Shown here piece by piece: positions 8,756 through 17,457 of a stretch of DNA of 64,000 bases. The stretch is from an uncultured Oscillospiraceae bacterium. Its GTDB lineage: Bacteria > Bacillota > Clostridia > Oscillospirales > Oscillospiraceae. The stretch covers positions 186,001 through 250,000 of the forward strand of contig CAKTEQ010000001.1 in the NCBI GenBank assembly GCA_934552825.1, given 5' to 3'. Every line of letters starts with the position of its first letter. The first letter of the stretch is position 1. The notes under the pieces are model-generated. The model searched no databases, was not told the DNA's origin, and saw only the letters and a list, made by a program, of their open reading frames with translations. Position numbers and translations under genes: made by a program.

Positions 8756-8783
8756 ATTATATACGAATTTGCGTTGTAATCAA
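8756..8783 (-). promoter_or_regulatory. Promoter of the regulator-kinase operon
   Basis: Minus strand TTGATT (8778-8783), 16-bp spacer, TATAAT (8756-8761). Its -35 box overlaps that of the divergent riboswitch promoter. Confidence 0.65.
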
Positions 8784-8802
8784 AGAAAAGCTGTGCTAAA
8801 AT
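8774..8802 (+). promoter_or_regulatory. Promoter of the cobalamin-riboswitch transcript
   Basis: TTGTAA (8774-8779), 17-bp spacer, TAAAAT (8797-8802), just upstream of the aptamer. Confidence 0.65.
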
Positions 8803-8818
8803 TCAGATGTTAATTTTT

Positions 8819-8910
8819 CTGGTCAGTGTCAGGGGAAGCGGAGTGAAATTCTCCCGCGAGGCCGTCACTGTGAAGGGCATTGCCCAAAGTCAGATCGCCT
8901 GGCTGACCAG
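8819..8910 (+). ncRNA. Cobalamin riboswitch aptamer
   Basis: The closing helix P1 pairs CTGGTCAG (8819-8826) with CTGACCAG (8903-8910). Inside are GGGAAGCGG, the near-invariant CACTGTGA core (8866-8873) and AGTCAGATCGCC (8888-8899), the classic B12-box elements. It is shorter than full-length aptamers, suggesting a reduced peripheral region. It precedes a DUF4430 gene and an ECF S component, both often linked to B12. Confidence 0.88.
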
Positions 8911-8955
8911 CCGTTCAGAGAGCTGCGGACACCGGCTGAACAGGAACAGTCTTGT

Positions 8956-8996
8956 TCTCCTCTTTTCTCTGGGCGGCAGAGATAAAAAGAGGAGGA
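8956..8996 (+). promoter_or_regulatory. RBS-sequestering hairpin of the riboswitch
   Basis: CTCCTCTTTT (8957-8966) pairs perfectly with AAAAGAGGAG (8985-8994), and CTCT/AGAG extends the stem. This buries the ribosome-binding site GAGGAGG of the next gene. It points to control of translation rather than transcription. Confidence 0.75.
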
Positions 8997-9001
8997 TTTT
9001 T

Positions 9002-9412
9002 ATGGCAAAGCAAAACAAGCAGAGCAAAAAAACGCTTATTGCGGTGATTGCCCTTGTGGTAGTCGTCGCACTGGCAGTGGGCGCTTACTTTCTGTTCTTC
9101 AACAACAGCGGTACGCCCGGCGCCAAGGAGCTGACCGTGGAGGTAGTCCACGGGGACGGCAGCGTGAAGGACTTCACCATCCATACGGATGAGGAGTATC
9201 TGCGGGGCGCAATGGAACAGGAAGACCTGATCCAGGGCACCGAGAGCGAGTACGGGCTTTTCGTCACCACCGTTGACGGCGAGACCGCTGATGACAGCCA
9301 GCAGCAGTGGTGGTGCGTCACCAAGGGCGGCGAGATGCTCATGACAGGCGTGGACAGCACCCCCATTCTGGACGGCGAGCAGTATGAGTTCACCCTCACC
9401 ACAGGCTGGTAA
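9002..9412 (+). CDS. Membrane-anchored DUF4430 (transcobalamin-like C-terminal) protein
   Basis: A 136-residue protein with a single N-terminal membrane segment (about residues 13-34) and an extracytoplasmic DUF4430 domain (about 45-136). Family signs include a DGSVKDFTIHTDEEYLRGAM region, a WWCVTKGGEMLM core and a C-terminal ILDGEQYEFTLT. The family resembles the C-terminal lobe of transcobalamin/intrinsic factor. The ATG at 9002 is chosen because GAGGAGG lies 6 bases upstream and is held in the riboswitch hairpin. Its gene overlaps the ECF S component by 29 bases. A role in binding a corrinoid at the cell surface is inferred from the riboswitch and partner gene. Confidence 0.85.
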   Translation: MAKQNKQSKKTLIAVIALVVVVALAVGAYFLFFNNSGTPGAKELTVEVVHGDGSVKDFTIHTDEEYLRGAMEQEDLIQGTESEYGLFVTTVDGETADDSQQQWWCVTKGGEMLMTGVDSTPILDGEQYEFTLTTGW

Positions 9413-9935
9413 GCGCCGGCTCACCACCCGGGAGACGACGCTCCTCGCCATTATGGGCGCGCTCATGTTCGCGACCCAGGTGGCTATGGCGTCCCTCCCG
9501 AATATTCACATTGTTGCGGTGCTCATCATACTTTCCACCTTCTTTTTCAGGTGGCGGGCACTGTACGCCATATTCGTGTTTGACCTGCTTGAGGGCATCA
9601 TGTACGGCTTCGGTATCTGGTGGATAAGTTATCTCTATATCTGGGTCATTCTCGTGGCTCTCGTAATGCTTCTCGGCAAGAGCAGCAGCCCCCTTTTCTG
9701 GGCGTGCATCGCCGGGGTTTACGGCTTATCCTTCGGGGCGTTCTGCTCAATCCCATATCTTTTCATCGGCGGACCGTCCATGGCTTTCGCCTATTGGGTC
9801 AGCGGAATAACCTTCGACCTCATCCACTGCGGCGGCAATTTTGTCATGACCCTGGTGCTCATAAAGCCACTCTACCGGGCTATGGCTCTCGCGCTGGGCT
9901 CTGATAAACCGAATATGTTTCCAAAGGCTGAATAG
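9384..9935 (+). CDS. ECF transporter S component, probably for a corrinoid
   Basis: A 183-residue integral membrane protein with about six helices and a short N-terminal basic segment (AGKRRLTTRETTLLAIMGA), typical of energy-coupling-factor substrate-binding subunits. No EcfA, EcfA' or EcfT genes are nearby, so it would have to use a shared energising module encoded elsewhere. Its place behind a cobalamin riboswitch and a DUF4430 protein makes B12 or a precursor the likely substrate. The start overlaps the previous gene by 29 bases, suggesting translational coupling. Confidence 0.82.
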   Translation: MSSPSPQAGKRRLTTRETTLLAIMGALMFATQVAMASLPNIHIVAVLIILSTFFFRWRALYAIFVFDLLEGIMYGFGIWWISYLYIWVILVALVMLLGKSSSPLFWACIAGVYGLSFGAFCSIPYLFIGGPSMAFAYWVSGITFDLIHCGGNFVMTLVLIKPLYRAMALALGSDKPNMFPKAE

Positions 9936-9946
9936 TGTTCCTGTAA

Positions 9947-9979
9947 AAAATGCACCTGACAAACTGTCAGGTGCATTTT
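9947..9979. terminator. Bidirectional terminator
   Basis: Hairpin with arms AAAATGCACCTGACA and complement, between the ECF S gene and the converging Gx transporter gene. Confidence 0.85.
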
Positions 9980-9980
9980 A

Positions 9981-10490
9981 TTATCCGTATATTCCCTTGA
10001 GGGCGCTCATGAGCCACGCCGAGATAAGCCCTGTCACGGTCCCCGTGACCGCGGCACACACCAGCAGTACCGGCAGATACGCCGCCGTTACCATGGTACC
10101 CATCAGAACCATTGACGCAGCGATCTGCCCGATGACATGCGCCGCCGCGCCCAGCACCGACACTCCCACCGGGGACAGCCCCCGTATCCTCATCGTTCCG
10201 AGCATCGCGGCATACGCAAGGACGCCTCCCGCCAAGGAGTACAGCGCTGCTGTGATATTCCCCGCGAAAACCGCCGAGAGTATACATTTTCCCGCCAGCA
10301 CCCAAAGCCCGCCGCCCGGCCCTATAGCATACAGCGCCAGCATAACAGCCACATTGGAAAGCCCCAGCCGAAAGCCCGGCACCGGCACGAATGACGGTAT
10401 CCACCGTTCCAGGAGGGACAGCACCAGTGCCGACGCCACGAACACAGCGCAAAGGGTGATCTTTCTCGTTTTTCCGCTTATCCTCTCCAC
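9981..10490 (-). CDS. Gx transporter family protein
   Basis: A 169-residue membrane protein of the Gx (HepS-like/heptaprenyl diphosphate synthase component I) family, related to ECF S components. Visible are about five helices and the segment VPGFRLGLSNVAVMLALYAIG, a family signature. It starts at a GTG with GAGGTG just upstream, 4 bases after the NusG-II gene. In many Clostridia Gx, NusG-II and ApbE are neighbours in loci for extracytoplasmic flavinylation and redox. A flavin-precursor or quinone-related role is possible but not shown here. Confidence 0.85.
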   Translation of the reverse strand: MERISGKTRKITLCAVFVASALVLSLLERWIPSFVPVPGFRLGLSNVAVMLALYAIGPGGGLWVLAGKCILSAVFAGNITAALYSLAGGVLAYAAMLGTMRIRGLSPVGVSVLGAAAHVIGQIAASMVLMGTMVTAAYLPVLLVCAAVTGTVTGLISAWLMSALKGIYG

Positions 10491-10494
10491 GCCG

Positions 10495-10893
10495 TCACCT
10501 CACAACCGCGTCCACGCCGTCGCCGAGCACTCTTACCACAGCACGGTCCGGGAGACACGCCGCCGTATCCCCGGGAACTTTGAGCATACCGCTGCGGACG
10601 CAGTCCCCGTTGGGGCATGTGGAGCGGACGAAGCCTATCTCCCCATCCCGCACAGCGATGGTGCAGGGGTACTCTCCGCCGAGCTCTATCTCCCTGTCCG
10701 GCGATGTGTCCAGATCTATCTCGCAGACAACTTCACCCCCCAGGATTATCTCGCCTCTGCGTCCGCTCCCGGCCCCCTGCCGCCCCAGGATCAGGAATGT
10801 CCCCAGCGCCAGCAGCAGCACGAAAGCTATCGCGGCGGCATCCAGCAGGGAGGGCCTCAGTCTGTATTCACCTTTCGACCGTTTCATAGGCAT
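10495..10893 (-). CDS. NusG domain II-containing protein
   Basis: A 132-residue protein with one membrane helix (about 15-37) followed by an extracytoplasmic NusG-domain-II fold (about 50-132). Characteristic residues are GGEYPCTIAVRDGEIGFVRS and the paired cysteines in STCPNGDCV. It overlaps the end of the ApbE gene by 26 bases. The ATG at 10893 or 10887 could be used, since neither has a strong RBS. The family is not a transcription factor despite its name and is often linked with ApbE and RNF-like or other flavinylated redox proteins. Confidence 0.85.
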   Translation of the reverse strand: MPMKRSKGEYRLRPSLLDAAAIAFVLLLALGTFLILGRQGAGSGRRGEIILGGEVVCEIDLDTSPDREIELGGEYPCTIAVRDGEIGFVRSTCPNGDCVRSGMLKVPGDTAACLPDRAVVRVLGDGVDAVVR

Positions 10894-11863
10894 ATCCGCC
10901 GTCCTGCTCCTCAAATTCTATTCCCCCGGTCACGAGGACACGGCGGTCCTCCGTCACCAGTATCATCTCGAAATCATCGCTCTCCCGCCACAGCTCAAGG
11001 GCCTTCTCCTCCCCCATGACGAACAGCGCCGTGGAAAGTCCGTCCGCTTCCACGCCGCCGGAGCTGATAACAGTCACTGATATAAGCCCGCTATCCGCGC
11101 TGCGGCCTGTCTCCGGGTCGATTATATGGTGATATGTCCTGCCGCCGGACTCAAAATATCTCTGATACCCACCTGAGGTGACTATACTGCAGTTCCCGGC
11201 CGAGATGACCCCTATCCTGCCGCTCTCGTCGAGGGGGTCCTGCACAGCCACCCGCCAGAGAGAGCCGTCAGGCTTTGCGCCCACCAGTATCACATTGCCC
11301 CCGAGATATGCCATGGCGCTCCTGACGCCGTGCTTTTCCATCACGGTGCGGAAAACATCACCGGCGTAGCCCTTGGCGATCCCGCCCAGATCTATCCTGC
11401 TGCCTTCCGCAAGCTCCACATACTCGCCTTCCATGCGGATATTCCTGTAACTGACCTTTTCCAGCGCCGCCGCTATATCTCCGTCGTCCGGTAATGTCCC
11501 GCCGCCCGGGAAATCCCAGAGCTCCATTACCGGCGCTATCGTTATATCAAAGGCGCCGTCCGTCCTGACACTCACGTCCAGGGCCGCGCTTATCACTCTC
11601 GCCCCGTCGGGCGAAACGGTCCCGGAGCCGTTCCCGTTGAGCCGTGCTATGGGGCTTGCGGGGTTCAGGGCGTCCAGCTCATCGTCCAGCCGTTCTATCT
11701 CACTTTTTGCCTCGGCGAGTGCCTCATCTTTCCCCGTGCCGCAGGCTCTGAGTGTCATTACAGTGTCCATCGCCGTGAAGGAGACTTCCCTCTCAGCGTT
11801 TCCCGAGCAGCCTGAAAGGAGCAAAATAATGCAGATTATGGGGATTATCCGGATTTTTTTCAT
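10868..11863 (-). CDS. apbE: FAD:protein FMN transferase (ApbE), lipoprotein
   Basis: A 331-residue exported flavin transferase that attaches FMN covalently to Thr/Ser of partner redox proteins outside the membrane. Residues 1-20 are a lipoprotein signal with the lipobox LLSGC. Family motifs are FTAMDTVMTL near the N terminus, SRIDLGGIAKGYAGD near residue 155, and HHIIDPETGRSADS near 243. It is first in an operon with NusG-II and Gx transporter genes. No obvious FMN-accepting protein (FMN-binding or RnfG domain) is encoded in the window, so its target is elsewhere. Confidence 0.93.
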   Translation of the reverse strand: MKKIRIIPIICIILLLSGCSGNAEREVSFTAMDTVMTLRACGTGKDEALAEAKSEIERLDDELDALNPASPIARLNGNGSGTVSPDGARVISAALDVSVRTDGAFDITIAPVMELWDFPGGGTLPDDGDIAAALEKVSYRNIRMEGEYVELAEGSRIDLGGIAKGYAGDVFRTVMEKHGVRSAMAYLGGNVILVGAKPDGSLWRVAVQDPLDESGRIGVISAGNCSIVTSGGYQRYFESGGRTYHHIIDPETGRSADSGLISVTVISSGGVEADGLSTALFVMGEEKALELWRESDDFEMILVTEDRRVLVTGGIEFEEQDGGYAYETVER

Positions 11864-11936
11864 CTTTTCCGCTCCTTCCGGTCATTTACATGGTGAAATT
11901 TTACCACCCCGACCATTTTTAATCAAGTAATTGCTC

Positions 11937-11965
11937 TTGCATCGTGAGAAAAACTTTGCTATAAT
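11937..11965 (+). promoter_or_regulatory. Sigma-A promoter
   Basis: TTGCAT (11937-11942), 17-bp spacer, perfect TATAAT (11960-11965). It drives the following membrane-protein gene. Confidence 0.8.
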
Positions 11966-12017
11966 GGCAAAAGCGATTTTGTCCTCTTGGACAAAATATA
12001 TCAGTGGAGGTTTTTCC

Positions 12018-12773
12018 ATGGCTTCAAATAAATCTGCCGCGCCCGGAAGAAAACGCAACTCCGGCGACGCAGTGGTTGTAACCTTTTTCTCAATAATCAT
12101 AGCGATATGCTATTATATAGTCATGTATCGTCTGTTCAGTCGAGCTGATACCTTCCTCGCCCTCCACGGCGTTCTGAAGGTACTGCGGTGGGTATTCCTC
12201 GGGTTTGCCGCCGCTCTCGCCGTCCTTGCTGTGAAGGCGCGCAGGGACGGGAAGGAGCTTGCTCCCCGGCGTTTCGGTTGGGGCACGTTCATAGCTCTAA
12301 TGCTCGATCTGAGCTTTTTCCTCATGACTTTTTATTATCTTGACGGAGCAAAGCTTGCGTGCATAGCCTTCATCACCTTGGCAGTTCTGCGCCTTATTTA
12401 CCTCATCTACGGCTGGGAGTTCACCTTCGCCGCTATCGAGTTCGCAGCTGCCGAGATCGCGCTGTATCTGAAGATATACTATTACGGTATACTCGCTTAC
12501 ATCGCCGTTGCGCTGGCTGTCCTCGTGATTTTCGCCGTGTTCGAAGTCGAACTCGTGGCGAAGCATCACGGCGGCAGGCTCGTGGTGAAGGAACACCGCT
12601 ACTATGTGCTCAGGAAGAACACAAAGTACTTTATCACCTTCCTCTCCGCGGCACTCTCCGTCATCGCCATCGCAGCTGGTCTGGTAAGTTCTGTTATCGG
12701 TTTCTATGCGATGATCGCCTTGGCGTGTGTAGCTTTTGTGTACATTGTTTACTACACCGTGAAGCTTATGTAA
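12018..12773 (+). CDS. Multi-pass membrane protein of unknown function
   Basis: A 251-residue protein with about seven predicted hydrophobic helices and a basic cytoplasmic N terminus (MASNKSAAPGRKRN). A charged cytosolic loop, AKHHGGRLVVKEHRYYVLRK, lies near residue 195. No family is recognised. The ATG at 12018 is preferred over an upstream in-frame start because GGAGG lies 7 bases before it and the promoter sits only 53 bases away. It is monocistronic, with its own terminator. Confidence 0.8.
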   Translation: MASNKSAAPGRKRNSGDAVVVTFFSIIIAICYYIVMYRLFSRADTFLALHGVLKVLRWVFLGFAAALAVLAVKARRDGKELAPRRFGWGTFIALMLDLSFFLMTFYYLDGAKLACIAFITLAVLRLIYLIYGWEFTFAAIEFAAAEIALYLKIYYYGILAYIAVALAVLVIFAVFEVELVAKHHGGRLVVKEHRYYVLRKNTKYFITFLSAALSVIAIAAGLVSSVIGFYAMIALACVAFVYIVYYTVKLM

Positions 12774-12796
12774 TTGCAAAGATAAAAGTATATTCA

Positions 12797-12827
12797 GGAT
12801 GCGGCGCATAGTGCTGCATCCTTTTTT
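12797..12827 (+). terminator. Intrinsic terminator
   Basis: Hairpin with arms GGATGCGGC and GCTGCATCC followed by TTTTTT. Confidence 0.8.
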
Positions 12828-12860
12828 CATTACAAATAACTTATCAAAGGAGAGATAAAA

Positions 12861-13339
12861 ATGCGTCAAAAGATTTTATCCGCTATCGAACAGAACAGCC
12901 GCATCTCCGCAAAGGAGCTGGCGGTCCTCCTCGGCATGGACGAGGCCGAAATAATCCGCGAGATCGCAGCCATGGAGGCTGACGGCATAATCTGCGGCTA
13001 CCATACCCTCATCGACTGGGAGAAGGCAGGCAGCGACATGGTCACCGCCCTCATCGAAGTCCGCGTGACGCCCCAGCGCGGGCACGGCTATGACCACATC
13101 GCCGAACGCATCTACAACTATCCCGAGGTTTTCGCCGTATACCTCATCTCCGGCGCTTACGACCTGCTTGTTACTCTGGAGGGCAAGAGCCTTAAGGAGG
13201 TCTCCAACTTTGTCTCCGAGAAGCTCTCCACCATCGACGGCGTGCTCAGCACCGCCACACATTTTATTCTCAAAAAATACAAGGACCACGGAACTATAAT
13301 CGGCAAACCCAGCAAGGATGAAAGGATTCAGGTGTCATT

Positions 13340-13343
<4 letters not shown>
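12861..13343 (+). CDS. Lrp/AsnC-family transcriptional regulator
   Basis: A 160-residue regulator with an N-terminal helix-turn-helix (about 1-60: QNSRISAKELAVLLGMDEAEI) and a C-terminal RAM/ligand-binding domain (about 70-150). Such proteins sense amino acids as octameric or dimeric rings. Its stop overlaps the start of the aminotransferase gene (ATGA), so it most likely controls that operon in response to an amino acid. RBS: AAAGGAGAG. Confidence 0.92.
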
Positions 13344-14506
<1,163 letters not shown>

Positions 14507-14833
14507 ATGGCAAAGCTTGAAAAACGTATCAGCGGCAGCTTCGACGAAATACTCTCCCGTATAGAAAACGGTATACTCGACGGCAGCATCTCCGCCACGC
14601 TGGAGGACGTCAGCAATTTCACCGGCAGCTGCAGCCGCTGCTGCGTGAGAGTATTCGAACGGTACAGCTATCTCGGCAAGAACCGGGTCAGCATGAGCGT
14701 GACCCTTTATCAGGAGAACGGCGGGGATATCTGCCTGTCCGCCATAACATCCGGCGGCAGCCAGGCGGTGTTCTTCAAGATAAACACATTCGGCGAGGAG
14801 GCATTCCTCGATAAGCTCCGCGAGCTCATATAA
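14507..14833 (+). CDS. DUF6054-like small protein
   Basis: A 108-residue soluble protein with no signal or membrane segment. Recognisable family-like stretches are RIENGILDGSISATLEDVS, the CSRCCVRVFERYSYLG region with three cysteines, and a highly conserved-looking AITSGGSQAVFFKINTFGE near the C terminus. It is the third gene of the Lrp-aminotransferase operon and begins at the base after the aminotransferase stop. Assignment to DUF6054 is from memory of the family pattern. Function is unknown; amino-acid metabolism is suggested only by context. Confidence 0.75.
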   Translation: MAKLEKRISGSFDEILSRIENGILDGSISATLEDVSNFTGSCSRCCVRVFERYSYLGKNRVSMSVTLYQENGGDICLSAITSGGSQAVFFKINTFGEEAFLDKLRELI

Positions 14834-14849
14834 GTCAAAAACGCAGAGA

Positions 14850-14888
14850 CCCGCGCCCCATAAAATCCGGGGTGCGGGCCTTTCACTA
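14850..14888 (+). terminator. Terminator of the Lrp-aminotransferase operon
   Basis: Arms CCCGCGCCCC and GGGGTGCGGG, followed by a T-rich tract. Confidence 0.75.
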
Positions 14889-14902
14889 TTCCTTATTTTA
14901 TC

Positions 14903-15574
14903 TTACTCGTCTGTACCCTGAGTCTCTTCCGGCAGCCCCCGCACAAAGGACATTCCAAGATCCTTGTTCCTGTCCGCAAAGAGGAAGAAGGGCTGCGTTA
15001 CGCTGAAGAGTATCCCCAGCACCGTGAACACAATGCAGCTTGCGGGACTGCAGGACTTATATATCTTGTAGAGGGAAATGTAGGCGAAAACGGAATAAGT
15101 TATCGTCAGCGCCGTCACCACGAGACCGACTACAAGCAGTATGAAGCTCGCCGCGACAATGTCCATCTTGCCCGCGCCGCGCCATATGTACTGGCGGATG
15201 AACACGTTGTTCATAACGTTCAGCACGATTCCCGCCACGCCGGTGCCTATGGAAAAGCCCAGCAGGAGTTTGCGTCTGCTCCTGACGATACCGTTGACCT
15301 TCAGATCATAATCGTCCGCAATACTGCCTATGGTGTAAGCGGACAGGAACGGCACCCACGCGAACCCGTAAAGGGACAGACCGCGTCGCTTTGCGATCTT
15401 ATAGAGGCTCAAGCTCTGGAAAACGTACATTACAACAGCCAGCGCCAAGGCTATAACTGTTATCGTGATCAGCGCTATCACAGCGCCCGATATCACAGCT
15501 CTCCCCTGGGCGGATGAGAAAAACTCGTCCAGGGTATTCTCTACTTCCCACATTTCATATCTGAAATCACTCAT
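14903..15574 (-). CDS. Four-helix membrane protein of unknown function
   Basis: A 223-residue protein with about four hydrophobic helices and charged ends. The pattern LYKIAKRRGLSLYGFAWVPF near residue 60, repeated loosely as ISLYKIYKSCSPASCIVF near 170, suggests an internal duplication. Similar small clostridial membrane proteins have no known role. GAGGGTG lies upstream of the ATG at 15574, which fixes the start. It converges with the DUF6054 operon. Confidence 0.75.
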   Translation of the reverse strand: MSDFRYEMWEVENTLDEFFSSAQGRAVISGAVIALITITVIALALAVVMYVFQSLSLYKIAKRRGLSLYGFAWVPFLSAYTIGSIADDYDLKVNGIVRSRRKLLLGFSIGTGVAGIVLNVMNNVFIRQYIWRGAGKMDIVAASFILLVVGLVVTALTITYSVFAYISLYKIYKSCSPASCIVFTVLGILFSVTQPFFLFADRNKDLGMSFVRGLPEETQGTDE

Positions 15575-15700
15575 GGAAACACCCTCTTCCAATAAATTCG
15601 GCAATATTATACTCCCCGATAACCTTCATTACAACCGTCTCCGCAGGGGCGCAATCTTAATTTTCTCTTATTTTTCATCCCTCTATCCGTCATTTTCCCC

Positions 15701-15729
15701 TTTCAACCGGGTAAAAGTTATGATATAAT
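15701..15729 (+). promoter_or_regulatory. Promoter of the BrkB gene
   Basis: Weak -35 TTTCAA (15701-15706), 17-bp spacer, perfect TATAAT (15724-15729). Confidence 0.6.
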
Positions 15730-15772
15730 TCCTTCCCATATGTAATAATTCCGGGAAAGGAGGTATCTGAGC

Positions 15773-16612
15773 GTGAAAAAGTCAAAAATCCTCATCATCG
15801 GCGGCGATTTCATCAATCTCTTTTTTGAAAAAAAACTGATGCGCTCCGCCGCAGCCCTCACATATTACCTCACCCTCTCCGTCTTTCCCGTGCTCATCTG
15901 CCTGTCCCTGCTGCTCGGCTCATTCAAGATAGACCCTGCCAGTGTGGAGAGTCTCCTGGACGGAGTCTTCCCCTCCGGGACTATCGACCTCATTGAGGAC
16001 TATCTGAGCTATGTTAACACAAACAACTCCCCCACCCTCTTCTGGGCGGGCATAATCCTGCTGTTCACCACCTCCTCCGGCGCCTTCCGCTGCATCACTA
16101 CCACTATGGTGGACATTCAGGGGCGCGCCCTGTTTTCCGGCTTTTGGGGAACGCTTTTCAGCTTCGTTTTCTCGATTATCTTCCTCGTTATGATGTACAT
16201 CTCCGTGGCTATCGTCATAACGGGCAAATGGTTCATCAACTGGCTCCAGAACTATTTCCATATTTCCTGGTTTCTCTTCCAATGGCACTGGCTCCGGTTC
16301 ATCTTCCTGTTCGCCGTCATGTTCCTGATAATATATATTATCTATTGGCTGTGCACACCCAAGAAGATCGACCACCGGGTGTTCACCGGCGCATTTGTCA
16401 GCGCCATAGCGGTCATTGTAATAAGCATTATTTTCTCCGCGTTTATCACTTACTCCTCCAGATACTCCCTTGTTTACGGAAGCCTTGTCTCCGTTATCAT
16501 AATGATGGTATGGCTCTACGCCTGCGCCACGACGCTCCTGAGCGGTAATCTTCTCAATTTTGTTCTTAACAAAAACAGACGCGGCTTTTACGACGAGGAC
16601 GCCGCGGGCTGA
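15773..16612 (+). CDS. YihY/BrkB-family inner membrane protein
   Basis: A 279-residue membrane protein with about six helices. YihY/BrkB features include KLMRSAAALTYYLTLSVFP at residues 21-39 and SGAFRCITTTM near 103. It starts at GTG with AAAGGAGGT upstream, giving MKKSKILIIGG. Despite the virulence-factor name, the family's role is unresolved (earlier ribonuclease BN claims were withdrawn). Monocistronic. Confidence 0.9.
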   Translation: MKKSKILIIGGDFINLFFEKKLMRSAAALTYYLTLSVFPVLICLSLLLGSFKIDPASVESLLDGVFPSGTIDLIEDYLSYVNTNNSPTLFWAGIILLFTTSSGAFRCITTTMVDIQGRALFSGFWGTLFSFVFSIIFLVMMYISVAIVITGKWFINWLQNYFHISWFLFQWHWLRFIFLFAVMFLIIYIIYWLCTPKKIDHRVFTGAFVSAIAVIVISIIFSAFITYSSRYSLVYGSLVSVIIMMVWLYACATTLLSGNLLNFVLNKNRRGFYDEDAAG

Positions 16613-16620
16613 ACTCAATA

Positions 16621-16658
16621 AAAAACCTCCGTATGGCGCTGCCATACGGAGGTTTTTT
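16621..16658. terminator. Bidirectional terminator
   Basis: Perfect hairpin AAAAACCTCCGTATGGC with its complement and T-run on both strands, between brkB and yerC. Confidence 0.9.
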
Positions 16659-16938
16659 ATTTCAGTCTCTCCAGCATCATCTCATACCCGCCGGTACCAT
16701 ACTCCAGGCAGCGCTTTACCCTGCCCACCGTAGCGGAGCTCGCGCCTGTCTGTTCCGTCACCTGCTGGTAGCTCTCCCCAGCGGCCAAGGCCTTGGCAAC
16801 TTCAAGTCGCTGGGAAATTGTCTGTACCTCTTTTACTGTGCAGACGTCTTCGAAATACTTATAGCATTCATCGATATCCTTAAGCATAATAATGGATTTG
16901 AAGAACTCATCTGTCTGTTTATTCCTGGGCAAACTCAT
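16657..16938 (-). CDS. YerC/YecD-family TrpR-related DNA-binding protein
   Basis: A 93-residue helical protein with the Trp-repressor fold. Helix-turn-helix is at about residues 55-78 (ESYQQVTEQTGASSATVGRV). The N terminus MSLPRNKQTDEFFKSIIMLK matches YerC/YecD members, which are widespread in Firmicutes and mostly uncharacterised. GGAGGT sits upstream of the ATG. A perfect 12-bp palindrome overlies the transcription start region, suggesting autoregulation. Confidence 0.9.
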   Translation of the reverse strand: MSLPRNKQTDEFFKSIIMLKDIDECYKYFEDVCTVKEVQTISQRLEVAKALAAGESYQQVTEQTGASSATVGRVKRCLEYGTGGYEMMLERLK

Positions 16939-16961
16939 GGTTTATACCTCCTCAATACGCC

Positions 16962-16973
16962 ATAACGCGTTAT
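16962..16973. promoter_or_regulatory. Palindromic operator candidate for YerC
   Basis: ATAACGCGTTAT is a perfect palindrome just downstream of the yerC -10 box and close to the transcription start. It is well placed for repression. Confidence 0.5.
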
Positions 16974-16974
16974 C

Positions 16975-17003
16975 ATTTTAACACGCTAAGACGATAAATT
17001 CAA
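16975..17003 (-). promoter_or_regulatory. Promoter of yerC
   Basis: Minus strand TTGAAT (16998-17003), 17-bp spacer, TAAAAT (16975-16980). Confidence 0.65.
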
Positions 17004-17031
17004 TCTTTCTTTCAGCGTGACAAAAGAAGGG

Positions 17032-17059
17032 TTGACAAGTGTTAAAAATCGTGTAGAAT
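17032..17059 (+). promoter_or_regulatory. Promoter of the DUF4190 gene
   Basis: TTGACA (17032-17037), 16-bp spacer, TAGAAT (17054-17059). Confidence 0.75.
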
Positions 17060-17091
17060 TAGAGTTAAGAAAGAGAAAGGGAGGACTCCTA

Positions 17092-17391
17092 ATGAACGAG
17101 CAGAATAACATCCCCGGCAGAGGCGCCGCTATTGCCAGCTTGGTATTGGGCATCGTATCAGTCGTGTTCTGGTTCTTTGGCTGGCTCGCACTGGTATCCG
17201 TCGTCACAGGTATTGTTGGTCTTATTTGCGCCGTGAACGCAAAGAAAGCGGGTTTTGAAGGCGGCATGAAAACAGCCGGCTTTGTCCTGTCCATCATTGG
17301 TCTCGTCGGCGGTGCTATCGTACTTATTGCCTGTGTTGCATGCACAAGTGCCGCAGGTGCTGCAGGTCTGTTTGACTCATACAGCTGGTAA
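17092..17391 (+). CDS. DUF4190-type small membrane protein
   Basis: A 99-residue protein with two helical hydrophobic stretches (about 13-45 and 60-90) around a short basic turn (AVNAKKAGFEG). The pattern GRGAAIASLVLGIVS...GFVLSIIGL is typical of DUF4190. GGGAGGA lies before the ATG at 17092. Function is unknown. Confidence 0.8.
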   Translation: MNEQNNIPGRGAAIASLVLGIVSVVFWFFGWLALVSVVTGIVGLICAVNAKKAGFEGGMKTAGFVLSIIGLVGGAIVLIACVACTSAAGAAGLFDSYSW

Positions 17392-17411
17392 TCTTTAAGC
17401 AGCAGAAAACG

Positions 17412-17438
17412 AAGGGGGCGATGCCCCCTTCATTTTTT
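17412..17438 (+). terminator. Intrinsic terminator
   Basis: AAGGGGGC-GAT-GCCCCCTT followed by CATTTTTTC. Confidence 0.75.
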
Positions 17439-17457
17439 CTATGAGGTGTTATCTTAT

